From an uncultured Bacillota bacterium (GTDB lineage: Bacteria; Bacillota_I; Bacilli_A; RF39; UBA660), in assembly GCA_947165195.1 (NCBI GenBank), contig CAMUZJ010000019.1, positions 1 through 14,797 on the forward strand: a DNA stretch of 14,797 nt. Direction: 5' to 3'. Below are positions 1 through 5,745 of this stretch, piece by piece. Under the pieces are notes generated by a model. That model had not been told where the DNA came from and searched no databases. It saw only the letters and a program-made list of their open reading frames with translations. The position numbers were made by a program, and so were the translations under genes. Numbering within the stretch: position 1 is the stretch's first letter; each line of letters begins with the position of its first letter.

Positions 1-64
1 TTATTAATCATTTATATTTACATTTTTTATCAAGACTAGTGATATCTAAATAAGTTTGCTATAA

Positions 65-379
65 TATAGTGGATTTTTTAATGGCCTTAACTTAACTAGT
101 GCAGATATAGTAATTCACCTAGATATTTGGTGGAATCCACAAGTAGAAAATCAAGCAACCGATAGGGCTCATAGAATTGGACAAACCAATAAAGTAACTG
201 TAATTCGTTTAATTACGAAAGGGACTATAGAAGAAAGAATTTTAGAGTTACAAAATAAAAAGAGAGTATTAAGTGATAACTTAATAGAAGGAAAAGATGA
301 TGCATCTCTTATCAATACAATTAGTGAAAGGAAGATGCAAAATCTACTATCCTTTGGAGATGATGAGAATGATTTATAA
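65..379 (+). pseudogene. 3' remnant of a SNF2-family helicase
   Basis: The frame that ends at TAA 377-379 encodes the C-terminal end of a SNF2/Rad54-type ATPase. Visible are GLNLTSAD (motif V region), then DIWWNPQVENQATDRAHRIGQ-like residues with the arginine-finger segment RAHRIGQ (motif VI), then the usual tail TIEERILELQ. Upstream of GLNLTSAD the family match stops abruptly: the preceding residues (YSGFF) do not fit, an in-frame TAA lies at 62-64, another at 47-49, and there is no in-frame start codon with a ribosome binding site. Everything before motif V (Walker A, DEAH box) is absent. This is a decayed or interrupted gene, or a contig-edge/assembly junction around position 70-83. Positions 57-65 resemble an extended -10 element (TGCTATAAT), which may be chance. 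Identity of the fragment is firm; the reason for the break is not. Confidence 0.7.
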
Positions 380-389
380 AATCCAATAC

Positions 390-418
390 TTGACATTCTA
401 AAATTTTGGGATTATATT
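390..418 (+). promoter_or_regulatory. Sigma-A type promoter of glyS
   Basis: TTGACA at 390-395 and TATATT at 413-418 are separated by exactly 17 bases. The promoter starts only about ten bases after the stop of the helicase remnant and would start RNA near 424-426, just ahead of the T-box leader. The -35 is perfect and the -10 matches the consensus at five of six positions. Confidence 0.75.
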
Positions 419-424
419 AAGTAC

Positions 425-547
425 ATAAGTGTGATGACGGGTGTGGAATACCTAGCAGCAGTATATAAATAAAGCAGATTCTTCTAGAATAAGTAAGGTG
501 GAACCGCGGGTTATACTCGTCCTTACAACTATTCTAGAAGTTTTTTT
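425..547 (+). promoter_or_regulatory. Glycine T-box leader (tRNA-sensing riboswitch)
   Basis: The T-box core AAGGTGGAACCGCGG lies at 495-509. Its tRNA-pairing bulge reads UGGA (499-502), which is complementary to a UCCA 3' end, matching the U73 discriminator expected of bacterial tRNA-Gly rather than the common UGGU. It precedes glyS and overlaps a strong intrinsic terminator, so uncharged tRNA-Gly should favour the antiterminator and read-through. The leader between predicted RNA start and core is only about 70 nt, shorter than a canonical Stem I needs. A small hairpin GGGU/ACCU (439-442 with 450-453) has the glycine codon GGA in its loop (445-447), a candidate specifier. The T-box identity is strong; the specifier assignment is inference. 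Confidence 0.88.
481..547 (+). terminator. T-box regulated intrinsic terminator
   Basis: CTTCTAGAAT (481-490) pairs perfectly with ATTCTAGAAG (531-540), and GTAAGG (493-498) pairs with CCTTAC (521-526) inside it; seven T's follow at 541-547. The inner arm overlaps the T-box core, so terminator and tRNA-bound antiterminator exclude each other. Confidence 0.9.
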
Positions 548-585
548 ATTCTAAGTTTACACATCTAATTAATAGGAGGGATAAC

Positions 586-1962
586 ATGGATAAAATCACA
601 ATGGAAAAATTAGTAAATTATTGCAAACAATATGGTTATATATTTCAAGGAAGTGAAATCTATGGAGGATTAGCGAATACTTGGGATTATGGTCCATTAG
701 GAAAAGAATTAAAAGAAAACATAAAAAGACAGTGGTGGAAGAGATTTATTCAAGAAGAAAAAAATAGTTATGGATTAGATGCAGCCATTCTCATGAATCC
801 AGAAGTATGGGTAGCTAGTGGTCACGTAGCAAGTTTCTCTGATCCATTAATTGATTGCAAAAATTGTAAGACTCGTCATAGAGCAGACAAACTAATAGAA
901 GAGTTTAGTAAGGGAGAAGAAACTGGAGATGGATGGAGCAATGAAAAGCTAGAAAACTATATTAATGAGCATAAAGTACCATGTCCAAATTGTGGAAAAA
1001 CAGATTTCACTAGTATTCGTCAATTTAATTTACTATTTCAAACACATATGGGAGTTACAGAAGATTCATCATCTAAAGTATATTTAAGAGGAGAGACTGC
1101 TCAAGGAATTTTTATAAATTTCAATAATGTTTTAAGAAGTCAAAGAGCAAAAATACCATTTGGTATAGGTCAAATTGGAAAAGCTTTTAGAAATGAAATT
1201 ACTCCTGGAAACTTTATTTTCAGAACTCGTGAATTTGAACAAATGGAATATGAATTTTTCTGTAAACCAGATACAGATTTAGAATGGCATGCTTACTGGA
1301 AAAATACTTGTTTAGAATTTTTAAAAAGTTTAGGTCTTAAAGAAGAAAACTTAAGATATCGGGATCATGAGCCCCATGAATTAGTCTTTTATAGTAAAGC
1401 GACTACTGATATTGAATATAATTATCCAATGGGATGGGGAGAATTATGGGGAATAGCAGATAGAACCAATTATGATTTATCTGTACATAGCGAACATTCT
1501 AAAGTAGATTTAAAATATTTAGATCCAGAAACCAATGAAAAATATATACCATTTGTTATTGAACCTTCTGTTGGAGTAGATAGATTGTTACTTGCTATAC
1601 TTTGTGATGCCTATGATGAAGAAGAATTAGAAGGAGAAGAAAAAAGAGAAATACTTAGAATTTCACCAAAACTTGCTCCTTATAAAGTATGCGTACTTCC
1701 ACTTGTTAAAAAATATCATAGTGAAAAAGCATTAGAAATTTTTAAAGAATTATCTAAAAAATTCATGACTACTTATGATGAAGCTGGTTCTATTGGTAAA
1801 AGATATAGAAGAAGTGATGCGATAGGTACTCCATTTGCGATAACGATTGATGATGAAACTATTAATAATGGAACAGTTACTCTAAGAGATAGAGATACGA
1901 TGGAACAAATTGTATTAAAAGTAGAAGAAGTAGTCGACTATATAGAAAATAAAATAAACTAG
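586..1962 (+). CDS. glyS: Glycyl-tRNA synthetase (dimeric, single-subunit type)
   Basis: Charges tRNA-Gly with glycine in the cytoplasm; class II synthetase of the homodimeric type found in staphylococci, mycoplasmas and eukaryotes, not the GlyQ/GlyS two-subunit enzyme of Bacillus. The 458 residues match the usual length. Visible elements are the N-terminal WDYGPLG segment near 33-39, a zinc-type pair CKNC/CPNC (Cys91, 94, 133, 136), YLRGETAQGIF near 166-176, motif 2 with FRNE (201-204) and REFEQME (215-221), GWGELWGIADRTNYD (283-297), and motif 3 with GVDR (330-333). The C-terminal anticodon-binding domain starts near APYKV (364). The ATG at 586 follows a strong AGGAGG site at 574-579. Expression is controlled by the T-box just upstream, and a terminator overlaps the stop codon, so this is a single-gene unit. 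Confidence 0.97.
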   Translation: MDKITMEKLVNYCKQYGYIFQGSEIYGGLANTWDYGPLGKELKENIKRQWWKRFIQEEKNSYGLDAAILMNPEVWVASGHVASFSDPLIDCKNCKTRHRADKLIEEFSKGEETGDGWSNEKLENYINEHKVPCPNCGKTDFTSIRQFNLLFQTHMGVTEDSSSKVYLRGETAQGIFINFNNVLRSQRAKIPFGIGQIGKAFRNEITPGNFIFRTREFEQMEYEFFCKPDTDLEWHAYWKNTCLEFLKSLGLKEENLRYRDHEPHELVFYSKATTDIEYNYPMGWGELWGIADRTNYDLSVHSEHSKVDLKYLDPETNEKYIPFVIEPSVGVDRLLLAILCDAYDEEELEGEEKREILRISPKLAPYKVCVLPLVKKYHSEKALEIFKELSKKFMTTYDEAGSIGKRYRRSDAIGTPFAITIDDETINNGTVTLRDRDTMEQIVLKVEEVVDYIENKIN

Positions 1963-1985
1963 AAGTATTTTTATACTTCTTTTTC
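1961..1985 (+). terminator. Intrinsic terminator of glyS
   Basis: AGAAGTAT (1961-1968) and ATACTTCT (1973-1980) form an eight-base stem with a TTTT loop, followed by a T run to 1984. The 5' arm begins inside the TAG stop codon. Confidence 0.85.
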
Positions 1986-2026
1986 TGTTGTAAATAATAA
2001 AATATAATGAATTAAGGAATAGGAAT

Positions 2027-2977
2027 ATGAATTTAGAAGAAATATTTATCAATATAAATTCTCTACCAAAAGAATTATCTAGCGAAGAGACAAAAGAATT
2101 AATAAAACAATATAATAATGGATGTTTAGATGCTAAAGAATCCCTAATAATTCATAATATACGTTTAGTACTGTACGAAGTATATAACAAATTTTCTACT
2201 GTAAAATATGATAAAAAAGAATTAGTATCTATTGGTAATATTGGATTAATAAAAGCAATCAATACCTATGATTTATCAAAGAAAATTCATTTTTCTACTT
2301 ATGCAGCAAAATGTATTGATAATGAAATATATATGTTCTTAAGAAAAATAAAGAAGCATCAAATAGAAGAAAGCTTAGATAAAACAATATATAACGAAAG
2401 AGAAAATGAGATAAAATTAAAAGATACAATAGCAGATAATAGTGATTTCGTAAACAATATGATAGAAAAGGAAGAAAAATTAATTCTATATAAAAAAATA
2501 AGAGAGGAGATTGAAAAACTTCCTAATCTAAATAAAAAAATATGTGAAGCATATTATGGTTTTTCAAATGATAAAATGTATACTCAAGAAGAACTAGCTA
2601 ATATTTTTCATATATCCCGTTCTTATGTTTCTACCATATTAATTAGAAGTAGAAAAGTTATTCAAGCTGCCTTAGAAAGAGAAGGTTTTATTCAAGTAGA
2701 AGACAAAGAAAGTAAAAAGAATAAAACCATTTATCAATACTTTCATAATTATACCAAAGAAGAAGTCGATAATATGTTACTAAAATTAGATGAAGATGAA
2801 CTTTCTTTAGTGAAGATTCGATATGGAAACAATTTAAATATACCAATTAAGACTGCAATAGATGATAAGCAATATAAAAAATATTATTCGACATTAGTTC
2901 CTAAGATGAAAAAAATATTAAATGAGAATCAAGTGTTAGAAAAGATGAAAATATATATTAATAGGATTAGAAGTTAG
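2027..2977 (+). CDS. Sporulation-type (SigE/SigK-like) RNA polymerase sigma factor with C-terminal extension
   Basis: A sigma-70 family factor that should direct core RNA polymerase to a set of promoters. Region 2 spans about residues 38-110: NIRLVLYEVYNKF, ELVSIGNIGLIKAINTYD, then FSTYAAKCIDNEIYMFLRK, closely resembling the mother-cell sporulation factors SigE/SigK. There is no region 1.1 and little room for region 3. Region 4 spans about 160-213, with the helix-turn-helix TQEELANIFHISRSYVSTI (186-204) for the -35 element. After it comes a tail of about 90 residues (230-316) not found in SigE/SigK, including IYQYFHNYTKEEV and LVKIRYGNNL. The ATG at 2027 follows AAGGA at 2014-2018, and a TATAAT lies at 2003-2008 without a convincing -35. 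No pro-sequence or SpoIIGA-like neighbour is visible, so a sporulation role is not shown. Family call is firm, the precise regulon unknown. Confidence 0.85.
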   Translation: MNLEEIFININSLPKELSSEETKELIKQYNNGCLDAKESLIIHNIRLVLYEVYNKFSTVKYDKKELVSIGNIGLIKAINTYDLSKKIHFSTYAAKCIDNEIYMFLRKIKKHQIEESLDKTIYNERENEIKLKDTIADNSDFVNNMIEKEEKLILYKKIREEIEKLPNLNKKICEAYYGFSNDKMYTQEELANIFHISRSYVSTILIRSRKVIQAALEREGFIQVEDKESKKNKTIYQYFHNYTKEEVDNMLLKLDEDELSLVKIRYGNNLNIPIKTAIDDKQYKKYYSTLVPKMKKILNENQVLEKMKIYINRIRS

Positions 2978-3014
2978 TTGAAAAGGTTATCATGAAAATG
3001 ACAAAAAAAAAGTG

Positions 3015-3043
3015 TTGACAAACTACTACTAGATGCATATAAT
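3015..3043 (+). promoter_or_regulatory. Consensus promoter of the infC-rpmI-rplT operon
   Basis: TTGACA (3015-3020) and TATAAT (3038-3043) are both perfect and are 17 bases apart, the strongest promoter in the window. RNA should start near 3050, leaving a leader of about 150 nt before infC. Confidence 0.92.
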
Positions 3044-3049
3044 AGTACT

Positions 3050-3191
3050 AGTCGAAAAAGGAAAGAGATTTTATATCCACCTGAGGAGCGAGTAGCCCTA
3101 GGTCAAATGCCTAAGAAGAAAATTTTTTCTATTGGTTTTTGAGTAAGGTGGATATAAATGAATATATCCGCTTTTCATTTTTCTGAAATTT
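3050..3191 (+). promoter_or_regulatory. L20-type ribosomal protein leader (attenuator) of infC operon
   Basis: The leader contains TATATCCACCT at 3072-3082, perfectly complementary over 11 bases to AGGTGGATATA at 3146-3156. This long-range helix encloses about 63 nt that include GAGGAGCGAGTAGCC and CCTAGG. The same 3' arm can instead pair with TATATCCGC at 3163-3171 to make a terminator. Such a two-state leader in front of infC-rpmI-rplT matches the L20 autoregulatory leader known from Bacillus, where L20 provokes premature termination. I see the alternative helices directly; that L20 binds here is inferred from operon context. Which state L20 would favour cannot be read from sequence. Confidence 0.75.
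3148..3183 (+). terminator. Attenuator terminator in the infC leader
   Basis: GTGGATATA (3148-3156) pairs with TATATCCGC (3163-3171) through nine pairs including one G-U, with a six-base loop, followed by the T-rich stretch TTTTCATTTTTCT (3172-3184). It ends just before the infC start and competes with the long-range helix of the leader. Confidence 0.75.
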
Positions 3192-3206
3192 ATGGAGGTG
3201 TTAGGT

Positions 3207-3737
3207 ATAGCAAATAATAAAAATAGCTTACCAATCAATGAACAAATTAGGGCTCGTGAAGTATTAGTAATTGGTCCTAATGGTGAGCAAGTAGGAGTAA
3301 AATCTTTGCAGGATGCTCTAACTTTGGCATCTTATGCTTCTTTGGACTTGGTTCTAATCAGTCCAAATGCAAATCCACCTGTTTGTAAAGTAATGGATTA
3401 TAACAAATATCGTTATGAAAAACAAAAAAAGGAGAAGGAAGCGTTAAAAAAACAAAAGGCGAATATGTCTGAATTAAAAGAGTTTAGATTGTCACCAGTA
3501 ATTGATGTTGGAGACTTTGAAACTAAACTTAGAAATGCTACAAAATATCTACAAAAAGGGGATAGAATTAAACTTACAATCCGTTTTAAAGGACGCCAAA
3601 TGGCACATACGGAGTTAGGAAAGGAAGTTCTTGAACGTTTTGCATCTCGAGTAACAGAATACGCGGATATAGAACAACGACCTAAATTAGAAGGTAAAAC
3701 AATGACTATGTTATTGGTACCTAAGAAAGACAAATAA
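3207..3737 (+). CDS. infC: Translation initiation factor IF-3, probable AUA start
   Basis: IF-3 binds the 30S subunit, keeps the subunits apart and proofreads initiator tRNA and start codon. The N-domain is seen in INEQIRAREVLVIGPNGEQVGVKSLQDAL, with VCKVMDYNKYRYE and a Lys-rich linker; the C-domain in ELRLSP-like EFRLSPVI, GDRIKLTIRFKGRQMAH and KLEGKTMTMLL. Length (about 176 residues) is usual. An in-frame ATG exists at 3192, but it has no ribosome binding site and lies against the attenuator. A strong GGAGGTG at 3194-3200 instead sits eight bases before ATA at 3207. Rare AUU/AUA/AUC starts are typical of infC and let IF-3 repress itself, so I choose 3207; the ATG-started form would add five residues (MEVLG). 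First gene of the infC-rpmI-rplT operon. Confidence 0.9.
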   Translation: MANNKNSLPINEQIRAREVLVIGPNGEQVGVKSLQDALTLASYASLDLVLISPNANPPVCKVMDYNKYRYEKQKKEKEALKKQKANMSELKEFRLSPVIDVGDFETKLRNATKYLQKGDRIKLTIRFKGRQMAHTELGKEVLERFASRVTEYADIEQRPKLEGKTMTMLLVPKKDK

Positions 3738-3755
3738 AAGTAGGAGGAATTAAAT

Positions 3756-3941
3756 ATGCCAAAAATTAAGACACATAAAGGTTTAGCAAAAGTTATTAAC
3801 AAACGTAAAAATGATGTTAAAATTGGAAGACCTGGTACTCGTCATAATACAGGTTATAAAGCACAAGATCATAATAGAAAAGGTAGAAAGGGATCTAATT
3901 TAAGTAAAGCAGATCAAAACAGATTAAAGAACTTAATCTAA
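3756..3941 (+). CDS. rpmI: Ribosomal protein L35 (bL35)
   Basis: Small basic protein of the large ribosomal subunit. The N-terminus MPKIKTHKGLAKV and the C-terminal SKADQNRLKNLI are the family signature; the middle (GRPGTRHNTGYKAQDHNRKG) is more divergent than in Bacillus. At 61 residues it is slightly shorter than the usual 64-66. The start follows TAGGAGG at 3741-3747. It sits between infC and rplT, the classical order, with an 18-base gap to infC and a 30-base gap to rplT, and is presumably co-regulated by the leader in front of infC. Confidence 0.96.
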   Translation: MPKIKTHKGLAKVINKRKNDVKIGRPGTRHNTGYKAQDHNRKGRKGSNLSKADQNRLKNLI

Positions 3942-3971
3942 TTTACTTACTAGAAGAAGGAGGAAAAATAC

Positions 3972-4586
3972 ATGGCAAGAGTAAAAAACGGAGCAGTTAC
4001 AAAAGCTCGTCATAAAAAAGTGTTAAAAGCTGCTAAAGGTTATTTTGGTAGTAAACATAGATTATATAAAACAGCAAAAGAACAATTAATGCATTCTGGT
4101 CAATACGCATTTAGAGACAGAAAGCAAAAGAAAAGAGACTTCAGAAAATTATGGATTACTAGAATTAATGCTGCATGTCGTCAAAACGAAATTAGCTATT
4201 CTAGATTTATTGAAGGATTAAATAAAGCAGGAGTTGAAGTTAACCGTAAAATGTTATCTGAAATTGCAATTAATGATCCAAAAGCATTTACAGAATTAGT
4301 TAAAGTAGCAAAAGATGGAAAAGCAGGAAAAGTAAAAAAAGCAAGTGAAGTTGCTGGTAAAGAAGTAACAATTGGAACTAGCAAAGCTACTACTAAGACA
4401 ACTGCTAAAAAAGAAAAAGAAGAAGTAAAAGAAGAAAAGAAAGAAACAACTAAGAAAGCTGCAAAAGAAGAAAAAGTTGATTATTCTAAAATGACAGTAG
4501 CTGAATTAAAAAGTATAGCTGCTGAAAAGAAAATCGATGTTACAGGTATGAAAAAAGCTGAAATTGTTGAAGCTTTATCAAAATAA
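3972..4586 (+). CDS. rplT: Ribosomal protein L20 (bL20) with C-terminal Rho-N/SAP-like extension
   Basis: L20 binds 23S rRNA early in 50S assembly and in Bacillus also binds the infC leader to repress its own operon. Residues 1-118 are a complete L20: MARVKNGAVTKARHKKVLK, AKGYFGSKHRLYKTA, YAFRDRKQKKRDFRKLWI and the C-domain through AFTELVKVA. Bacterial L20 normally stops there, near 115-120. This protein runs to 204 residues: a Lys/Glu/Thr-rich flexible linker (about 119-168) and then a 36-residue module (169-204) with MTVAELKSIAAEKKI and TGMKKAEIVEAL, resembling the Rho N-terminal/SAP helix-extended-helix fold. The same module ends S2 encoded just downstream. The start follows AAGGAGG at 3957-3963. 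The frame is open with native codon use throughout, so a frameshift artefact is unlikely. Core identity is certain; the tail's function is unknown. Confidence 0.96.
   Translation: MARVKNGAVTKARHKKVLKAAKGYFGSKHRLYKTAKEQLMHSGQYAFRDRKQKKRDFRKLWITRINAACRQNEISYSRFIEGLNKAGVEVNRKMLSEIAINDPKAFTELVKVAKDGKAGKVKKASEVAGKEVTIGTSKATTKTTAKKEKEEVKEEKKETTKKAAKEEKVDYSKMTVAELKSIAAEKKIDVTGMKKAEIVEALSK
4476..4583 (+). repeat. Rho-N/SAP-like module, copy 1 (end of rplT)
   Basis: Encodes the last 36 residues of L20. It aligns without gaps to the last 36 residues of S2 (copy at 5512-5619); 29 of 36 residues are identical and most changes are conservative (E/D, V/I, S/T). The DNA is similar but differs at many third positions, so the duplication is not very recent. 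Confidence 0.85.
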
Positions 4587-4680
4587 AATAAGCATATTAA
4601 TGGATTGATTAATCTAGTGCAAGAAAATTGTGGTTAATTTTGGAAATTAATAGAAGAGAAAACGAAAAAGGAGAAATAAA
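4587..4680 (+). other. rplT-rpsB spacer with weak hairpins
   Basis: This 94-base gap has no terminator and no convincing promoter, so rpsB may be read from the infC promoter. TTAATTT (4634-4640) and AAATTAA (4644-4650) form a seven-base stem, and ATTAAT occurs at 4596-4601 and 4608-4613. In such AT-rich DNA these may be chance. The end carries the rpsB ribosome binding site AAGGAG (4668-4673). Confidence 0.35.
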
Positions 4681-5622
4681 ATGACAGTTATATCAATGAA
4701 TTATTTATTAGAAGCTGGTGTTCATTTCGGACATCAAAAAAGAAGATGGAATCCTAAAATGAAGGAATACATCTATACAACAAGAGATGATATTTATATT
4801 ATCGATTTACAAAAAACAGTAAAAAAATTAGAAGAAGCATATGAAGCAATGAAACTAATTGCTCAAGATGGTGGAAAAGTATTATTCGTAGGTACTAAAA
4901 AACAAGCACAAGAAGCTGCTGAAGAATCAGCTGTTCGTACAAATATGTATTTTGTAAACGAAAGATGGTTAGGTGGAACATTAACAAACTTCAAAACAAT
5001 CCGTTCAAGAGTTAGAAGAATGGAAGAAATTGAAACAATGGAAAAAGATGGAACTTTTGAAGCTCTACCTAAAAAAGAAGTTATTCAAATTAGAAAAGAA
5101 TACGATAAATTAAATAAAAACTTAAGAGGAATTCGTGAAATGAAAAAATTACCACAAGCTTTGGTAATTGTTGATCCTCGTAAAGAAGAAATAGCTATCA
5201 AAGAAGCTCGTATTTTAGGTATTCCAGTATTTGGTGTAGTAGACACAAACTGTGATCCTGATATGGTTGATTATGTTATTCCAGGTAATGATGATGCAGT
5301 ACGTTCTGTTAAATTATTAATTGGAGCATTAACTAATGCAATAGCAGAAGTAAATGGAAATGAAATCATTGATTATATCAGTGAAGAAGATAAATCAAAA
5401 GCAGAAAAACATTCTACTAAAAAAGATTCTAAAGAAGAAGTAAAATCTTCTGTAGAAGAAAAAAGAGAAGAACCAGTAGAAGAAAAGAAAACTGCTGAAG
5501 TAAAAGAAGAAGTAGACTATTCAAAAATGACAGTAGCAGAATTAAAAAATATTGCAGCTGAAAAAGAAATTAGCACAACAGGTATGAAAAAAGCTGATAT
5601 TATTGAAGCTTTAACAAAATAA
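4681..5622 (+). CDS. rpsB: Ribosomal protein S2 (uS2) with C-terminal Rho-N/SAP-like extension
   Basis: S2 is a late-assembling protein on the solvent side of the 30S subunit, close to the mRNA exit, and anchors S1 in enterobacteria. Residues 1 to about 232 form the S2 core: MNYLLEAGVHFGHQKRRWNPKM (6-27), the IIDLQKT segment, VLFVGTKKQAQ (68-77), RWLGGTLTNFKTI (95-107), LVIVDPRKE (161-169) and VFGVVDTNCDPD (183-194). An acidic/basic low-complexity linker follows (about 235-276), then the 36-residue module (278-313) shared with L20. Standard S2 is about 230-260 residues; this one has 313. The start has a good AAGGAG site. A terminator follows 18 bases after the stop, so rpsB is partly uncoupled from tsf. 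Confidence 0.96.
   Translation: MTVISMNYLLEAGVHFGHQKRRWNPKMKEYIYTTRDDIYIIDLQKTVKKLEEAYEAMKLIAQDGGKVLFVGTKKQAQEAAEESAVRTNMYFVNERWLGGTLTNFKTIRSRVRRMEEIETMEKDGTFEALPKKEVIQIRKEYDKLNKNLRGIREMKKLPQALVIVDPRKEEIAIKEARILGIPVFGVVDTNCDPDMVDYVIPGNDDAVRSVKLLIGALTNAIAEVNGNEIIDYISEEDKSKAEKHSTKKDSKEEVKSSVEEKREEPVEEKKTAEVKEEVDYSKMTVAELKNIAAEKEISTTGMKKADIIEALTK
5512..5619 (+). repeat. Rho-N/SAP-like module, copy 2 (end of rpsB)
   Basis: Encodes the last 36 residues of S2 (VDYSKMTVAELKNIAAEK, then a second half with TTGMKKADIIEAL). Matches copy 1 at the end of rplT without gaps, and is tethered by a comparable Lys/Glu linker. Confidence 0.85.
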
Positions 5623-5639
5623 TAAGATTGAAATAGGAA

Positions 5640-5675
5640 GGAGGATGGGGCGAATACCCATTCTCCTTTTCTTCT
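5640..5675 (+). terminator. Intrinsic terminator between rpsB and tsf
   Basis: GGAGGATGGG (5640-5649) pairs with CCCATTCTCC (5657-5666), ten pairs with one G-U, followed by TTTTCTTCT. It is the most GC-rich hairpin in the window and may act as a partial attenuator between S2 and EF-Ts. Confidence 0.85.
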
Positions 5676-5683
5676 AAAAAATA

Positions 5684-5713
5684 TTTAAAAAATACAAAAG
5701 AATACGATATAAT
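5684..5713 (+). promoter_or_regulatory. Possible promoter of tsf
   Basis: A perfect TATAAT lies at 5708-5713, 33 bases before the tsf start and downstream of the rpsB terminator. The only -35 candidate is the weak TTTAAA at 5684-5689 with an 18-base spacer. Confidence 0.45.
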
Positions 5714-5745
5714 ATTTATGAATACAAAAATAGGAGGAATTTTTC

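Noticed and set aside
169..396. Minus-strand open frame of 75 codons
   Set aside because: It is antisense to the clear SNF2 C-terminal frame and encodes a Ser/Phe-rich sequence typical of shadows of AT-rich coding DNA.
3413..3802. Minus-strand frame of 129 codons over infC and rpmI
   Set aside because: Both plus-strand genes are unmistakable ribosomal/initiation factor genes; the antisense frame has no supporting start site.
4596..4650. Possible S2-binding leader in the rplT-rpsB gap
   Set aside because: Only short AT-only hairpins are present and could arise by chance; no recognised ribosomal leader signature was found.
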